A DNA stretch of 64,000 bases from Anthonomus grandis grandis (GCF_022605725.1 NC_065549.1:32379690-32443689), one strand, 5' to 3'; shown: positions 1-12,457, counted from the first letter of the stretch. A program made the numbers and translations. The notes: generated by a model not told the origin, from the letters alone.

Positions 1-810
1 TAATTTAATCGTATGTTCTGGCATAACTAATTTAAATTGAACTTTATAATAATTAATTTATTGATCGCGCTAGAAGGTACCCAGATTTATTACCATTGGC
101 CGCCTGGTATATTCCCAGCGCGCAAGTAAAGTACTAAGCAGCACGACCCAGCTAAGATAGTCGCCGGCCGTTTGTTGAGCCTAATACATACAGCCATTAA
201 AATCACACGATCGAACTACAACCTAAAATCTATAAATCTAACAAAATTGTGTAATTGAGGAGTACTACTATGGTGATCGGCAGCAAATAAGGAGGTACCT
301 CCAGAAGCGATGGAAAGGAGATATTATATTTTCATATCTCTGGGTATTCTGGCTTTTCTTGTTATTATCTTTTTTTTTTGGGTGTTGCAAAATAAAAGGG
401 TCCACTATCGAAGGAATTAACTTAGAACTAAAATTTTGGTAATAATTAATACTGGGGGGTCAAAGAAAAAGAATAAAAATAAAATTTAATAAAGCATTAA
501 AAGTAATTCTTTCCATTTATAATACATATACATATATTGAAGAGTTTTGCATCACCCTAAATTTATTTTTAAATTTTTTATTTTAAGAGTTTTTTTTTCA
601 TCGGTATAAATAGATTAGAAACTTATTGATTAGTTTTAATTAAAAAAACAACTACAATCATTGTAAATAAAATTTAATTACTCTTAAGATTTTTTTTTTA
701 GTATATATGAGTATATACTCTTTAGAAAAATTATATGGAGTAAAAAAATATACATTGGGTGGAAACTATATCCTGCATATAAGAATCTAGCAGTAAAACA
801 ATAATTTAAG

Positions 811-960
811 TGTTGTAGTTATTGCCACAAAAGTCCAGACTAACCAAATGAAAACGCCTGTTCGTATTGTATAACAGAACATATTCGAAAAGACTGTAAC
901 TTAGCCTCAAATAGAGAAAATAAAAGGTGCGTGAATTGTGAACATTTAAGCAAAAAATAA
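811..960 (+). pseudogene. ORF1 (gag-like) zinc-knuckle fragment of the Jockey-like LINE
   Basis: Translation in the frame starting at 811 gives paired CxxC motifs (CSYCHK, CSYCITEH, RCVNCEH) with one in-frame stop. Such CCHC knuckles bind nucleic acid in ORF1 proteins of Jockey-type LINEs. The position just upstream of an endonuclease-encoding ORF supports the reading. The N-terminal part of ORF1 is not recognisable. Confidence 0.5.
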
Positions 961-1043
961 AAAACGAACAATATTCTCAAACATGAAGCCACAGATCTTC
1001 AATATTATATAACGTCTAAAAGTGTTAAAAAGTAAAATAAAAT

Positions 1044-1756
1044 ATGGCTAGAAAACAGGAAACGGAGCTGCTTGAAACTATTTCTAGTGACACAAATAAA
1101 AAATTCTTGAATATAATGCATGTTAACATTAGAAGTGTAAAAAAAAAACTTGATGAAAAACTACTGATGAACTGTTATTATTTTTAGAGACATGTAAGAT
1201 TTTTTTCTGTAATGCGATAGTTCTAACTGAATGTTTTCAACTTAGCTTTTATTTAGAATTCACTATTTAAGGCTTCACCACTTACTATAGTAATGAGAAT
1301 ATCACACGAAATGATGGTGCTCTTATTATAGTAAAAGACAATCTAAATGCCAAATTAACATTTTATGAACTTGTTTTCACTAAAATAAAGGTGGGTCACA
1401 TAACTCTGGAACATAAAAATGTACAGATCTGCTACTATATCTACCGATCTCCTCATTTATCCGTCGAAAATTTTATACAGGATCTTAATGTATTTTTCAC
1501 AGAAAACAAGTCAATTGTTAATATTTATCAATATATATCAATTTTGCTTGGAGATATAAATATTAACCTCTTGAGAAATAATGATATGAATTGCGTAAAT
1601 TACATTTCAACATTCAATTCATATGGTTTTCAATTACATATAAACCTAATCACCAGACCAAAATCAGGCACATATCTAGACCATATATGTGTAAAGAATA
1701 ATAAGAAAATAAGTAATTTTTACACAAAATCGTATATTAAAAATTACGAATTTTAG
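1044..1756 (+). pseudogene. LINE ORF2 endonuclease (exonuclease-endonuclease-phosphatase fold) fragment
   Basis: The ATG at 1044 opens a peptide with NIMHVNIRSV, typical of the N terminus of AP-type LINE endonucleases. It stops after 47 codons. Further downstream, 1391-1756 encodes about 121 open residues with YRSPH, the catalytic-type LLGDININLL, and a TYLDHICV element near the end. The domain nicks target DNA for reverse transcription. The frame is broken between 1186 and 1391, so no working enzyme is made. Confidence 0.75.
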
Positions 1757-2430
1757 AACTTTACTCAAAATGTGAGACAACAACAATTTCTTACAATAAT
1801 GTTAACAAAAAAATTAAACCTTGAATCACAAATAGAATTATAAAAATATGTTATCAATTAAAAAAAAAATAAGAATAAAAAAACAATTACAATGTAACTT
1901 TAAAGTACAAAAAGAAAGAGAATAAGAAACATACCGGAATAATTTAAAGAAAAAAATTAACTACATAAAAATCTTATTCTACAAGACAAAAATTGATGAA
2001 AATAACAACAACTTAAAAGAAAAAGCTATTTTTTATAAAGATTACTTCTCTAAAATAGGCCAATATATGTATAGTAAAATACCAAACTCTTCAAATATAT
2101 TTTACTTCAAAAGTTCTTAAACAAAAACCGATTTCCAGCGGCGTCCTTAAAGGGGCCGTATTTTATAGGGATCCTATCTTATAGAGAGGGCCTATAAGAA
2201 TTTTTTTTATAGGAAACTTCCAGATTATTTTTTTATGTTCTACCTGAATCCGAGAGATTTTCCACATATTTAATATGATACAGGTATATCTTATTAAATG
2301 CAAAATGAAAATGTAAGTGTAAGCTTTACCCAGTACAGCTATATGAATATGACATGACCTGAATGAAAAGAGACTGAAAAGGACCCAATTCACATGCAAC
2401 TTAATAAATATTTATTTATTAGGCTTCATA

Positions 2431-2640
2431 CTATGACTGGATAAGCATATTTTTTACATATGTCTTATACTTATATAACGAATAATCTTTAACAAAATGA
2501 GGCAAATTGTTCCACAAATGAACTGCAACGTAACTGAATGATTTTTGAAAAGCTGCTGTTGTATGTTGAGGAACGCTAAAAATATTGAACATTCTAGTGT
2601 TATGGTTGTGTTTATGCACATTGAAAAGTTTTTTAAGATA
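2431..2640 (-). pseudogene. C-terminal tail of a non-LTR reverse transcriptase
   Basis: The peptide begins HKHNHNTR and continues to FQKSFSYVAVHLWNNLP. This pattern (HNTR, then W-N-x-LP) is the usual last ~60 residues of ORF2 in Jockey/CR1-type LINEs. It lies on the strand opposite to the LINE at 60-2125 and is therefore a separate insertion. Only the tail is present, as expected of 5' truncation. Confidence 0.65.
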
Positions 2641-3168
2641 CGGTGGGTTTTCCGACTTTTAAATTCGGTATATGAAAGAAGGCCTGATCCTTTAGATAAT
2701 TAAAACATTCTTAGCAATTTTTTTGTTTACGTGGGCTAAAAAAAAATATTATCAAAAATAATATCCAAATTAACCACAGGTACTATTGTATTGTATATTT
2801 TAACCACAAAGTTTTAAGAAACATGTTCTGTGGTAATTCTAGTGCATCCTAAAAATAAGAGACTTGATTTTAAAGGGTTTAGTTTTAAATTATGAGCCTT
2901 AGCGTATATACCTATATAAATTATTTAAGTCAGAATTAAATTGCGTAATAATAATATATAATATGTATGTATGTGTGTCATTTATAACAAAATGTAAAAT
3001 AAAAATCTCCATACCAAAATAAAACTATACATAAGAAAATCGATATAAGAAGTTTATAATCTAGACAAAAAGATAATTTTTGTTTTTTAAAATTAGTTTT
3101 ATATAAACGTTAGCGCTGTCTTTGAGTCTATACAAAATCTTTCTAATACTAATGTGTGAAGTAGTACA
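2641..3168. other. AT-rich spacer
   Basis: I see no gene or recognisable element in this stretch, only AT-rich sequence between the LINE tail and the mariner element. Confidence 0.5.
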
Positions 3169-3170
3169 TA

Positions 3171-5228
3171 CAGGGTGTTTATTTGAAAACTTCCCACCGC
3201 GGAATTATCGAAAACCACTGTTTAAAAAAAACGGCGAAATACTTCAAAAGGTTTGTCAAAGGGGACAACTTTCTAACCTAAAATTACTTCACCCCCTTTC
3301 ACCTTCTGCCCCCCAGAGTCATCCCTTTAAAAATTTTAAACGGCAAGAGGTATCGAGTAATAGCTTATTTAAAACGTCTTTCGAAGTCCTATATTTTGAC
3401 GTGTGATTTTTTTAAATCGGTCGATTCGTTTTCGAGAAAGTTAGAAAAATCTTTGTTTATCTTAATTTGTTCAGATAGGAAACAAAAACATAAAAATATT
3501 AGTTTTTATTTCAATAAGTGTTCAAAATGTTGCCCGTTTTTGGCCAAACAATTATATAGGCAATGTTCAAATTCCTGACGGACATTTTCCAAAACATGTT
3601 GTGGTATATCATGGCTGTTGACGAAGTTCATCTAAACTTTCAGGTTGGGGAGTAATCACAATAGATTTCAAACGACCCCATAGAAAAAAGTCTAACGGCG
3701 TTATATCAGGTGATCTAGCAGGTCATTCTATAGGCCCCCTTCGCCTTATCCATTTATCTGGAAACTCGTCATCTAGCCATTGCCGAACGGGAAGATCATA
3801 GTGAGGAGAAGCGCCGTCTTGCTGGAAATATATTTCAGCCTCATCAAATATAGGGTTTCCATCATCATCAATTTGGTTTTCAATGGATTCAGTGATAAGC
3901 GGATTGATGGTATTTTCCAACATATCCAAATAAATGTCTCCATTTAAATTTCCGTTAATAAATAATGGCCCAATCACTTAACTTCCTAAAATGCCTGCCC
4001 ATACATTAATTTAGTGAGCGTACTGGGTATGCCCTTCTACAAATGCATGAGGATTTTCATTGCTTCAATATCTACAGTTATGCCTATTAACAAATCCATT
4101 TAGATAAAATGTGCATTCATCGCTGAAGCAGATATTCTTTACATGAATAGTATTATCATTAATCGCTTCAGTCATTTTTTCACAAAACTCAAGTCACCTA
4201 TCGAAATCGTCTTCGGTTAACTCTTGCAGTATTTTCATTTTGAATAGATGAAATTTATGAAGTTTGGTAACTGTGTGAACAGAGCCTAGTGAAATACCAG
4301 TAGCAGCAACAATTTTGCGTAATGAAGTATTAGGATTTATTCCAAAATGACCCAAAACTTCAACTTGAGCGGCTTCATCCAAAATTCGCTGATGATCGCG
4401 TTTTTTATTTGCAACAGATCCAGTTTCAGTAAACTTAGTAACAAGGTCCAAAACATACCTATGCGAAGTTATCTTCTTTGGATGTCTAGCGTTAAACGTG
4501 ACGGCAGTTTGCCGAGCACATTGATTTTGGGCACCATAAATTACAATAATTTCCACTCTTTCGGCTAGTGTGTAAACCATTTTGGAAGTAAAATCTTCAA
4601 TTCAACAAATAAATTTTCACTATTCCAAGACTGTCACAAATGTAACTGCTAACTAAATAAATTCTTTATTTTCCTTAGCAACTATAAATAACTAAGCAGG
4701 TATAACAATAAATACAGTTCACCCAGGATATTTGTGTTGATGAAAAGAATGCGGAAAAAAATTCAGGTTGTTATTTAGTCTTTGTTAGAATTGTTATTTA
4801 TGTTGGTTGTTATTAGAATTGCTGTTTACGTTGGTAGTTTTCGTTTTAAATTATAAACGAATTGTAGATTTGGCAGACCCTAACGGGCAACATTTTAAAC
4901 ACTTATTAAAATAAAAACTGATATTTTCATGTTTTTGTTTTCTATCTGAACAAATTAAGATAAACAAAGATTTTTCTAATTTTTTCGAAAACGAATAGAC
5001 TGATTTAAAAAAAATCAAACGTCAAAATAAAAGACTTTGAAAGACCTTTTAAACAAGCTATTACCCGATACCCCTTGCCATTTAAAATTTTTAAGGGGAT
5101 GACCCTGAGGAGCAGAGGGTGAAAAGGGGTGAAGTAATTTTAAGTTAGAAAGTTGTCCCCTTTGACAAACCTTTTGACATATTTTGGCGTTTTTTTTTAA
5201 AGTGGGAAGTTTTCAAATGAACACCCTG
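3171..5228 (-). mobile_element. Tc1/mariner-superfamily element with ~360-bp terminal inverted repeats
   Basis: The element begins CAGGGTGTTTATTTG at 3171 and ends with the inverse (CAAATGAACACCCTG) at 5228. A TA lies on each side (3169-3170 and 5229-5230), the usual mariner target duplication. The two arms match over roughly 3171-3540 and 4880-5228 with scattered differences. The transposase lies on the minus strand and its C-terminal end runs into the left repeat. Length is 2058 bases. It looks complete in structure but the transposase is broken. Confidence 0.9.
3506..4580 (-). pseudogene. mariner-like transposase with DUF4817-type helix-turn-helix, inactivated
   Basis: The start at 4580 gives MVYTLAERVEIIVIYG, the N-terminal helix-turn-helix common in beetle and other insect mariner-like proteins. 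It is followed by TGSVANKKR and a second helix-turn-helix (KIVAATGISLGSVHTV). Around 4120-4200 the DDE domain begins with FSDECTF, then comes YFQQDGASPHY (second Asp, near 3815-3845), and then RSPDITPLDFF (third acidic site). A TGA at 3720-3722 replaces the expected Trp after RRGPIE. A stop or frameshift lies near 3615. A stop also precedes the block at 3723-3977. The C terminus ends at TAA 3506-3508 inside the terminal repeat. Confidence 0.85.
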
Positions 5229-5697
5229 TATATACCCGAACTGTTGTGATCCGATCAAAGGAAATAGAAATATTTTATTAAGAAATAGATTATAGCTAGT
5301 GGCAACTATACTAAATCAATATCCAAACCAATCTTCCTCAATACCTCGACCAAATATTTTCAGATCTGACGCCAAAAAACTTTTTCTCTATGGTGATCTA
5401 TCAAAAGTCCTCTACAGGTTGGGGAATCGATCACTATGCAAAGAGAGATACTTAAAGGTAATATATGGTAACGCGCACGCATGCATTTCGTGAGCATTTC
5501 TACTCGCCTGCTACGTCGTTGTTTTTCAGTACGACGTTAGTAATCATCTGTTCTTGATGAAGGTAACTGTATTACTAGCAATAAAATTTCACAAAATATA
5601 ACGCGAAAGTTTAAAAAATTCCTAAAATATTTTCTAATTTTAATCTCAAAATGCGTATTTTGCTGTAATGAAAATTAAAATGTTATCCTAATAAAAA

Positions 5698-6300
5698 TTA
5701 AATACAAAACTCTGATAAAGGTGAAAAATTTAAAACATATACAAAAATAAAACTAGAACTGTTAAAAAGAAACTTTACAGGAATTATTAAAATAAAAAGC
5801 TTAAACAGGCCTTCTTTGGCTAAATAATAAGTTAACTTGTGAGAAAAGGCGTTTCGTACTTTTAAAAGAGCTTCTGGTGAAATAAATTTGAAACATTTAA
5901 TTTTTTCTTGCAATTTCTCTAAATTTGATGGGCCATTAAATTCGTCTTTGTAAATGTCATTTAGGGACAAATCTGGAGATTTAAGAGGTTATTTGATATC
6001 GCCAGCCTCACTAATAAGATGGTTACAAAAAGTAGTTGTTAAGAATTCTTTTACCATAACTGCATTATAAGCAGGCCAGCCATCTTGTTGAAAATAGATC
6101 GATCTCAGGTCTAAATAAATAAAAGAAAAGATTTGAATAGCAGAAAGAACTTGATTTTTCAGTAACTTAATGTATTTTTGGGTGTTTAAAGGACCATCTA
6201 TAAAAAATTGACAAACATTCAATTTTTGAGGATACTAAGTATGAACATAAAATCTTCTGTCCTTATTTCCCCATATAATAGAAGAGTAGATTTATATAAA
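5698..6300 (-). pseudogene. mariner-like transposase relic (DDE half)
   Basis: Reading the minus strand from about 6300, peptides include PQKLNV, FFIDGPLN, YFQQDGWPAYNAVMV (second catalytic Asp) and then SPDLSLNDI (third acidic site). A C-terminal helix follows. This is the order of a Tc1/mariner DDE_3 catalytic domain. The N-terminal DNA-binding half and the terminal repeats are not recognisable. Several stops and frameshifts break it. It differs from the copy at 3506-4580, so it is another family or an older copy. Confidence 0.7.
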
Positions 6301-7769
6301 AATAGAATATTTCACATATCAAGTTCCCCTCCAATACTTGTACTTGTACCTCCAATACTTGGATCGTGTTGAATCCATTTCTAGGGCACTGCAAACCAGT
6401 TCTTTTAGTCGTTTTTGCTCCTAAACTAAACCTTTGCTAACCATTAAATAATTTAAACTCTTTTAGGAGTTTAAACAGCTACGAGTATAATAACTGGAAA
6501 AATTAATAGCACTTTAAAATTTAAAAGTGCAGCGTGTTTTTGTAAAGCAAAATTGGTGTTCAAAATTGGTGTACAACAAATTGGTGTTCTGTAAAAAGCA
6601 AAAACAGCAACTATTAGACGACCGGAGGCGGCCGCTCATTGCCATTATTTTGGACAATGTGTTATCCTCAATTCCCCAACCTGAGTATAAAACGGGCTTC
6701 GCGAAGTTGAGAACTTCGCTAACCTCAGAAGATGAATAACACTTGCGATTAGATTAATCATGCTTGAGATTCTAAAAATGTTAGCATAAATTTTTATTTT
6801 AAATTAGGATGTTGTCAAGACCTTTACGGCAAAAAAGCATCTATTACATTGACATTAATTTATTTTAACTGAATTATCAAGAAATACACAAAATTTTTTA
6901 TTAGTTTTTGAGTTTGTTTTTAATAAGTAATTTCTATTTTTTTTAATAATAATTGTTGCAATAAATCTGGAAACAGTTAAGATCTCCGCAACCGAATTTA
7001 AGAATATACGCATAAAATCAATCTAGAATTTGTCAAAAATTTATAGATATACCAAAATTAATAATATAGGGTATTCCATTAAAAAATGTATACTGGTTTT
7101 GATATTTATGAAATCACAAACTGTGTAGAAAAAGTTTTTATCTCGATAAAATACCAATACACATATCCGATCACTTTTTTCAGTAAACACCATTAACATT
7201 TTATTTGGCTGATAGACAATGTGTTTGACAGAAAATCAACTGTACCGCTTAGGCTGTAAGAATTATTGGGTCATTAAAAAAAAGCCAAAAAAATTAAATT
7301 AACTATTTCAGAACGATATCATTAGCTATAGAGTTTTTTCTTTAATCAAGTCTACATAAACTTGCCCATATAAACATACTTGAGATACTTTTTAGATGAT
7401 ATTATTTATATTCGTAAGTCAGCCAAAATGAAAATGCAATGAATCTAGTTAACAAGTATTTGAACTATAAGAGTTTAATTGGGTGTTGTCTATTATTAGC
7501 AGAAAAACAATATTTTTAAACAATGAACTTCTACCTTGTTTTATTATAGGTTCATGTGACAAAAATAAGTGAAAGAAAATTAGATATTATTCGAAAAGTA
7601 AACTGTCAAGGGTTCGTCGAGAAACAGGGGTACGAACAATAAAAGGTAGGAAAAAAAAGTAGGAAATAGACATATTTTTAAGACTTTTTAAATCTTAAAA
7701 TCTGCTTTTCGCTCGCTGCTCGCCGTTATTCGGGAATCATTGCAGTAATGCAACCGGCAGGAATACTTA
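6301..7769. other. no recognisable gene
   Basis: AT-rich sequence. An open stretch at 6527-6739 has no similarity I recognise. There is a small GC-richer patch at about 6615-6730. Nothing else can be supported. Confidence 0.4.
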
Positions 7770-8892
7770 ATACTCAATACTCAAATATTTATTTCCTCAT
7801 ACAAATAAGTATCGGATAATGTTAAAAAATAAAACTATAAGACCTAAACATACAACTTTTAAAAGACTTAAGAAAAGAATAAAAAATAAATAAAAAAAAG
7901 TTTTCAAATTACTAACCTTTTTTTTTTTTAAATTTCGATGAGAAGATAATTGTATAATTTCATTGGTAAAACTAATGGGCTGTTTGTCACTTTGATTAAT
8001 TTATGTTTGGGTTAATCCAAATTTAAGTTAACCCCGAGTTCATAGTGGGTACCTCTAGATAATAAAGTATAGTCAGACAGGTTACGCTTTATATGGATGA
8101 CCGAGTCAAAAATAAATAGGCAAGGAAATTGCATAATTTACAGGTCTGCAAAGAGTGTTCTACAAGAAAATGTATAAGGCTTAAATAAAATTCTTCTAAT
8201 TATTTTTTTCTGGGCTGTAAGAACTTCACCACTTCTAGAACCCCAAGTTACCCCACAGTTACCCCAACATATTATGCCATATGACAAACATGACTGGAGA
8301 TAACCATAGTAATAAAGAAGTATCAAGCCTATATCGATTTTATTACGCATCTGCCAGATCACATAGGCATAAATTGATCATTTCTTTAAAACGATATCTA
8401 CATGATAAGACCAACTAAGATGTTCATCGATTGTTATTTAGTAGGTAGTTATTTAGTACTCGACAAATTTATTTTGTTCTTTAGTTTAACTATGCATTTT
8501 AACAAGCAAGCTTTTATTCAAATCGGTAAGACTAAAAAGCATCATTTCAGTTTTTGACTCGTTAAGCACTAGGCTGTTCCTGCTACTAATACTTATCATT
8601 CGGGCAACTACCCGGGTTGGACCTCTATATAGTTTTTTTTAAGTCACCATTCGACGTTGATATGACAACATCATCTGCAAACGCCGCTATATGGTTGCTA
8701 GAAAATTTCTCCAAGATGCTATCAAAAAATATAACAAATAGCAGTGGCCCCAAAATGCTACCCTGTGGGACACTACTAGCAGCAACTGGTAGGGACTCAA
8801 CTGAAACATTTCTGTTCTTTCGCATACCGTGCGACATGTCTGGAGGCACATGAGAGATAAATGAATCTTGGAAACAATTGGCTTGATATTAT
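7770..8892 (-). mobile_element. 5'-truncated non-LTR retrotransposon
   Basis: Minus-strand LINE remnant starting within the RT domain near 8890 and running through the C-terminal region to about 7855. It ends in a 3' tail near 7770, where the minus strand reads GAGGAAATAAATATTTGAG, similar to common insect LINE 3' ends. Its 5' edge coincides with the start of the foldback element at 8894. Confidence 0.65.
7855..8890 (-). pseudogene. reverse transcriptase (palm and C-terminal part), broken
   Basis: The peptide VPQGSILGPLLFVIF is followed by AAFADDVVI, the catalytic F-A-D-D of LINE reverse transcriptases, at about 8640-8800. Downstream come a DEHLSWSYH-like segment, YLQSCLSYGIICWGN and LTAQKKIIRRI, then HKLIKVTNS near 7970. 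All are typical Jockey-group C-terminal landmarks in the right order. Stops and shifts separate the blocks and the N-terminal part of ORF2 is absent. Confidence 0.75.
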
Positions 8893-8893
8893 A

Positions 8894-9657
8894 CAGGGTG
8901 TCCATTTAATATCGCGGTTAAATCCTTAAACGAAAAAAACCTTTAATAGAGGAGTTAGAGGGGCTACTTTCTGAAATAAGTTTGGTTGATACAAGTTGTC
9001 CCAAAAAAGCGGGGGAAATGTTAAATCCGAAATTTATCGTATTGCACCCACAACTAGCAAAAATATGATACAGGAGCGCATACAAGATTCTATGGACGAT
9101 TTCCGTATTTAAAAGCCCTTAGTTATTTCTCTTACTATAATTTTCTACAACCGACTTGGTAAATACCAATTTGATCTCTTTATTTAAAACTGTTTTTGTT
9201 CTAGTTTTTTGTAATTTACGCTTCCAGTATGCTGTTATGCTCAAGTAAAAAAAAAACGTTGTAAATATAATATATTTAATAATAAATTTTAAAATTTCGA
9301 AATATGACATAGCCAAGGACTCTATATAGATTTTTCAAAAAACGTCGGTGGCAAATATTAAAATTTCAATTGATTTTCGCGAAAATTGCTTTAAGTTCAT
9401 AATAACTAGGCAACCTCGCATTTTAGGGCAAAACAGGGGTAAACTAGGGAGTCCAATAAGACTCTCGTTTTGCAAAAAAACATTAAGGTAGTTCCATTTA
9501 AAACAAAATTTAAAATATTTATTACGTTTTTTGGAACACCTTGTATCGACCAAACTAATTTTAAAAAGTAGCCTCTCTAACTCAAAGAACATTTTCCCTA
9601 ATAAAGATTTTTTCCGTTCCAAGATTTAGTCACAATCAAACACCGCTATATTGAATG
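8894..9657. mobile_element. non-autonomous foldback (MITE-like) element
   Basis: It starts with TA-CAGGGTGTCCATTTAATAT at 8892. An inverted, imperfect copy of the first ~115 bases (8894-9010) occurs at about 9540-9657, sharing GAGTTAGAG, GGCTACTTT and a GATACAAG block. The far right tip (the expected ACACCCTGTA) is missing, so the copy is truncated on that side. I see no transposase inside. The CAGGGTG end suggests mobilisation by a mariner-type enzyme. Confidence 0.6.
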
Positions 9658-10430
9658 GAGTAATCGAAATAAAGAGTAGTAAGTAAATTCAATGTATATA
9701 AATGTGACAAAAACACTACATTACATTTTTCATACTATGGTAAGTAGATCTTCGAGTGGTAATATTAAAATGCCAGTCGACCAGTTTTAATGTTAACAAA
9801 AAAAAAGAGAATAATAACAAATAGAGTACAGCGATATATAAGGAAAATCAATATTCTCAAACACTCAGAAAACTAAAACACCTTCATGCAGGCCATATTT
9901 AATAAAGAGAATGTTATTTTAAAATCAAAAAGAAAGAAATATATAGAAAGACTATGTTTAGTTAAATCTAGAAATTAAATACTTACCTCATCGTTATAGT
10001 CAATTGTTTAAAGTATTATTGTAAAATTAAATTTTTATAGCTTTTGTTAAAATTCATTAAATAATTACACTTATTCACCTCAGTATAATTTGCGCTAAAT
10101 GGGTTATTTTAAGGTACTATTTCCTATCTAGTTATCGATTTATCGATTTTCAGCAAATTTAAAAATACAATTTGATTTTTATGTTTACCATAACTTACTT
10201 GCTAATTATATATAATAAACTACTTTACTAAGATTTCATCTCTCATTCATTATTATAAGTATCTAAATAATTACATCAGACTGTCGGAAACTTAAATCTG
10301 TTACTCAAATTTTACTACACAAACATACAGCAGTTATATTAAATATATATCATTAATTTAAATTGCAATGAGCTATTAAAAAAATATATTTTCTTATCTA
10401 AAAAGAAAACACATCATATGTAGCAAAATA
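9658..10430. other. AT-rich sequence downstream of the main gene
   Basis: I see no gene or repeat. The stretch lies just past the proposed polyadenylation signal of the minus-strand gene. Confidence 0.4.
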
Positions 10431-10432
10431 AA

Positions 10433-10438
10433 TTTATT
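10433..10438 (-). terminator. candidate polyadenylation signal AATAAA of the main gene
   Basis: AATAAA on the minus strand lies about 475 bases past the stop codon at 10911. It is followed within about 30 bases by a GT/T-rich tract (GATGTGTTTTC). Other AATAAA-like hexamers occur in this AT-rich DNA, so the choice is tentative. Confidence 0.35.
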
Positions 10439-10910
10439 ACTGATGAAACACATTATTACATGCTTAAATCTAAATAAAGTTACATACATCTATATTTTAA
10501 ATAAATAAGTTGCTATTTAAGATGTTTTTATATTATTTTTATACATATTATTTAAAATATATTAAGCAATTCATTGTTATAAATAATAAAATTGGCAGTA
10601 TAATTTTTTTAATTTATATATTTTTTTATATATTTTGTATCGTATCAGACATTATTACTTAAGCTTCAATTATAAGGATAAATAAAATGCGTGCACATAA
10701 TAAACTTTAACCTATTTAAATATTTAAAGTATTTTAATATGTAAGAAATACCTTAATGCTGATAATATCAATCGCTTAAACCCTAAATCAAATCTAGATC
10801 TAAGTAACGGTTTAAATTATTGAAAATTGTAAAGTGGATAGAAGAAGGTTGAAGAGGGTTGTGAAGTAAAATATATAAAACAGGTAAGAATAAATAAAGT
10901 GGGGATCAAG

Positions 10911-10990
10911 TTATTCGGATGCGGGTTGAGTGTCAGTAACTTCGGTAATTTCTGGCTTACCATCCTCTATCTCTATTTTTTTACCATTAG
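10911..10990 (-). CDS. Mf: last coding exon of the main gene (myofilin-like)
   Basis: The minus strand has a strong acceptor (a T-rich tract then TTGCAG) directly before 10990, and the frame is open to TAA at 10911-10913. The 80-base exon starts in phase 1 and so accepts either the exon at 30852-30982 or the cassette exon at 26429-26593. It encodes a charged tail, NGKKIEIEDGKPEITEV and then DTQPASE, with no membrane segment. Base composition is clearly less AT-rich than its surroundings. The gene symbol is tentative: the fit to myofilin rests on size, Tyr/Arg/Ser-rich composition and alternative splicing, not on an alignment. Confidence 0.7.
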
Positions 10991-10993
10991 CTG

Positions 10994-12300
10994 CAAGAAA
11001 AAACCACTGGGTTAAAGCCTGCCTACAGAACATGCTTTTTTTTAGTAATTAATAAAATTGTTAGTTACACAAATAAATATGTACACAAATATTGAGTTAA
11101 TTAATCTAGAATCTTGGGCTTAACTCTCCTTAATTTTAAGGTTATAGTAAAAAAAGTATTTTAATAATTATTCCAACTAAGGAATTATTAGAGGTATTTA
11201 AGTCTGATTTTATTGACCAAAATAAAAAAAAAATTCGAATCAAATGAATTTATTATGAGTTCAAAATTAGGCTCTATGACAAACTTTGACAGATATATCA
11301 ACATCTTTTACTAAACAAACATGGGTTTCATTCGCTCTTATGAGAATTCTGAAAGACATGTTTTTTTTTTAATAAAGTTAATTTGTTAAGTTTATATAAG
11401 ATTCTATTTAAGAATCATTAAAACTGCAATTTAGGTTATTGTATCATAAATCGGTAAAGAGGATAAATCCGTATACAGTATTGAAATTTTCTGAATTCCC
11501 TTAATGTTTTGTTTAGGATCATTTATTTCTTAAATTTATTGTTTCCCATTAAGCAAAGTCTTACCCAGTGCTTTAAAATGAAAACAGGAGAATGTTTTTA
11601 AGCAGTTTTCTTTAAGAGAAATTTCGTTAGAATATGGATAACATATTTTTCTACTGCAGTATACAATTTTAAAATAATACATTTTCTCGAATATATGAAG
11701 CGTTATTGATATATCTAATGCTATATTAAATTTGTTTCTTGCTTTCAGAGTTAAATTCAATACTTTATAAAAATCTGTATCAAAGGGTTTATTCAGGTTA
11801 TCAGGTTATATGGCAATTTTTATTCCGTTAAAGGATATTTTTCTTTTCCTAGAAGTAATTATTTTAGAGTTAGCCCAAAATACTAAAAGCACATCTACGT
11901 ATAGAATATTTAGTTAGGGGTATCACACTATATAGGGAAATAGAGTTTTAAAAAATCAAACTTAAAAAAAGTGAACTAATTAAAACTTTTAAAATAGTAC
12001 TAATTATAAGATTATACCTACTTTTTTCTGTTATATAAGGTAACGCAGCATTCTATGAGCCTTCAATTATAAAAAAAATAAATAAAATTTTTATAGTGTT
12101 TGATTAACATCTATAGCCGTAAATAATAATATATTATTTACATTGCCTTGTTTTTTTCATTACATTTTGTATATTTATGTCGATTCTGACTTTTATAAAA
12201 CAAAATTTTATAACAATGTGTGAAATAAGAAACATTCTACAAAAGTATAGATATTAGGCGAGGGAAATGTTTCTATTTTTTCCAATTTATATTTATTTGA
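10994..12300. other. intron sequence, no recognisable element
   Basis: Part of the last intron of the minus-strand gene. AT-rich, with one open stretch on the minus strand at 11536-11760 that has low-complexity composition and no recognisable motif. Confidence 0.4.
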
Positions 12301-12309
12301 ATAGCTTAC

Positions 12310-12366
12310 CTTCTTAGCTGCAAACCTTGATTCGTGTTTTAAAACATGACTGTTAGATGACGCCAT
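12310..12366 (-). CDS. candidate first coding exon of an unidentified gene
   Basis: The minus-strand ATG at 12366 sits in a favourable context (AACC-ATG-G). It opens 19 codons, MASSNSHVLKHESRFAAKK, ending at AAG followed by a consensus donor GTAAGC (12304-12309). It is in phase 0, so it cannot splice to the last exon of the main gene, where that frame meets a stop. Its own downstream exons would lie at lower coordinates and I could not find them. A YY1-like motif lies about 95 bases upstream. I do not recognise the protein. It could be a nested gene, an alternative transcript or chance. Confidence 0.4.
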
Positions 12367-12457
12367 GGTTTAAAATCAAAACCTGTCGCATTATTGGTTT
12401 GAACGATTTGCCTTTTCAAATCTAGTGACCTTAATTTAAGTTTTAAAGCAAGCCTTT

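Larger units (their letters stand above)
60..2125 (+). mobile_element. 5' part of a degenerate Jockey-like non-LTR retrotransposon
   Basis: A relic of a LINE lies on the plus strand. A GC-richer segment at about 60-300 may be its 5' untranslated region, which is an inference. The end of ORF1 is seen as Cys/His zinc knuckles at 811-960, including C-x2-C-x3-H-x4-C. ORF2 follows with its endonuclease domain (1044-1756). The linker between endonuclease and RT is still readable at about 1990-2120 (an FYKDYFSKIGQ-like stretch). The RT domain itself is absent, so the copy is broken at about 2120. Stops and frameshifts are frequent, so the copy is old. Confidence 0.7.

Noticed and set aside
5299..5493. 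64-codon open frame on the plus strand
   Set aside because: No recognisable motif, no splice sites or promoter context, and no similarity to nearby elements.
6527..6739. 70-codon open frame with a GC-richer end
   Set aside because: Contains short internal repeats of the TTGGTGT type and no domain. Chance ORF or piece of an unknown repeat.
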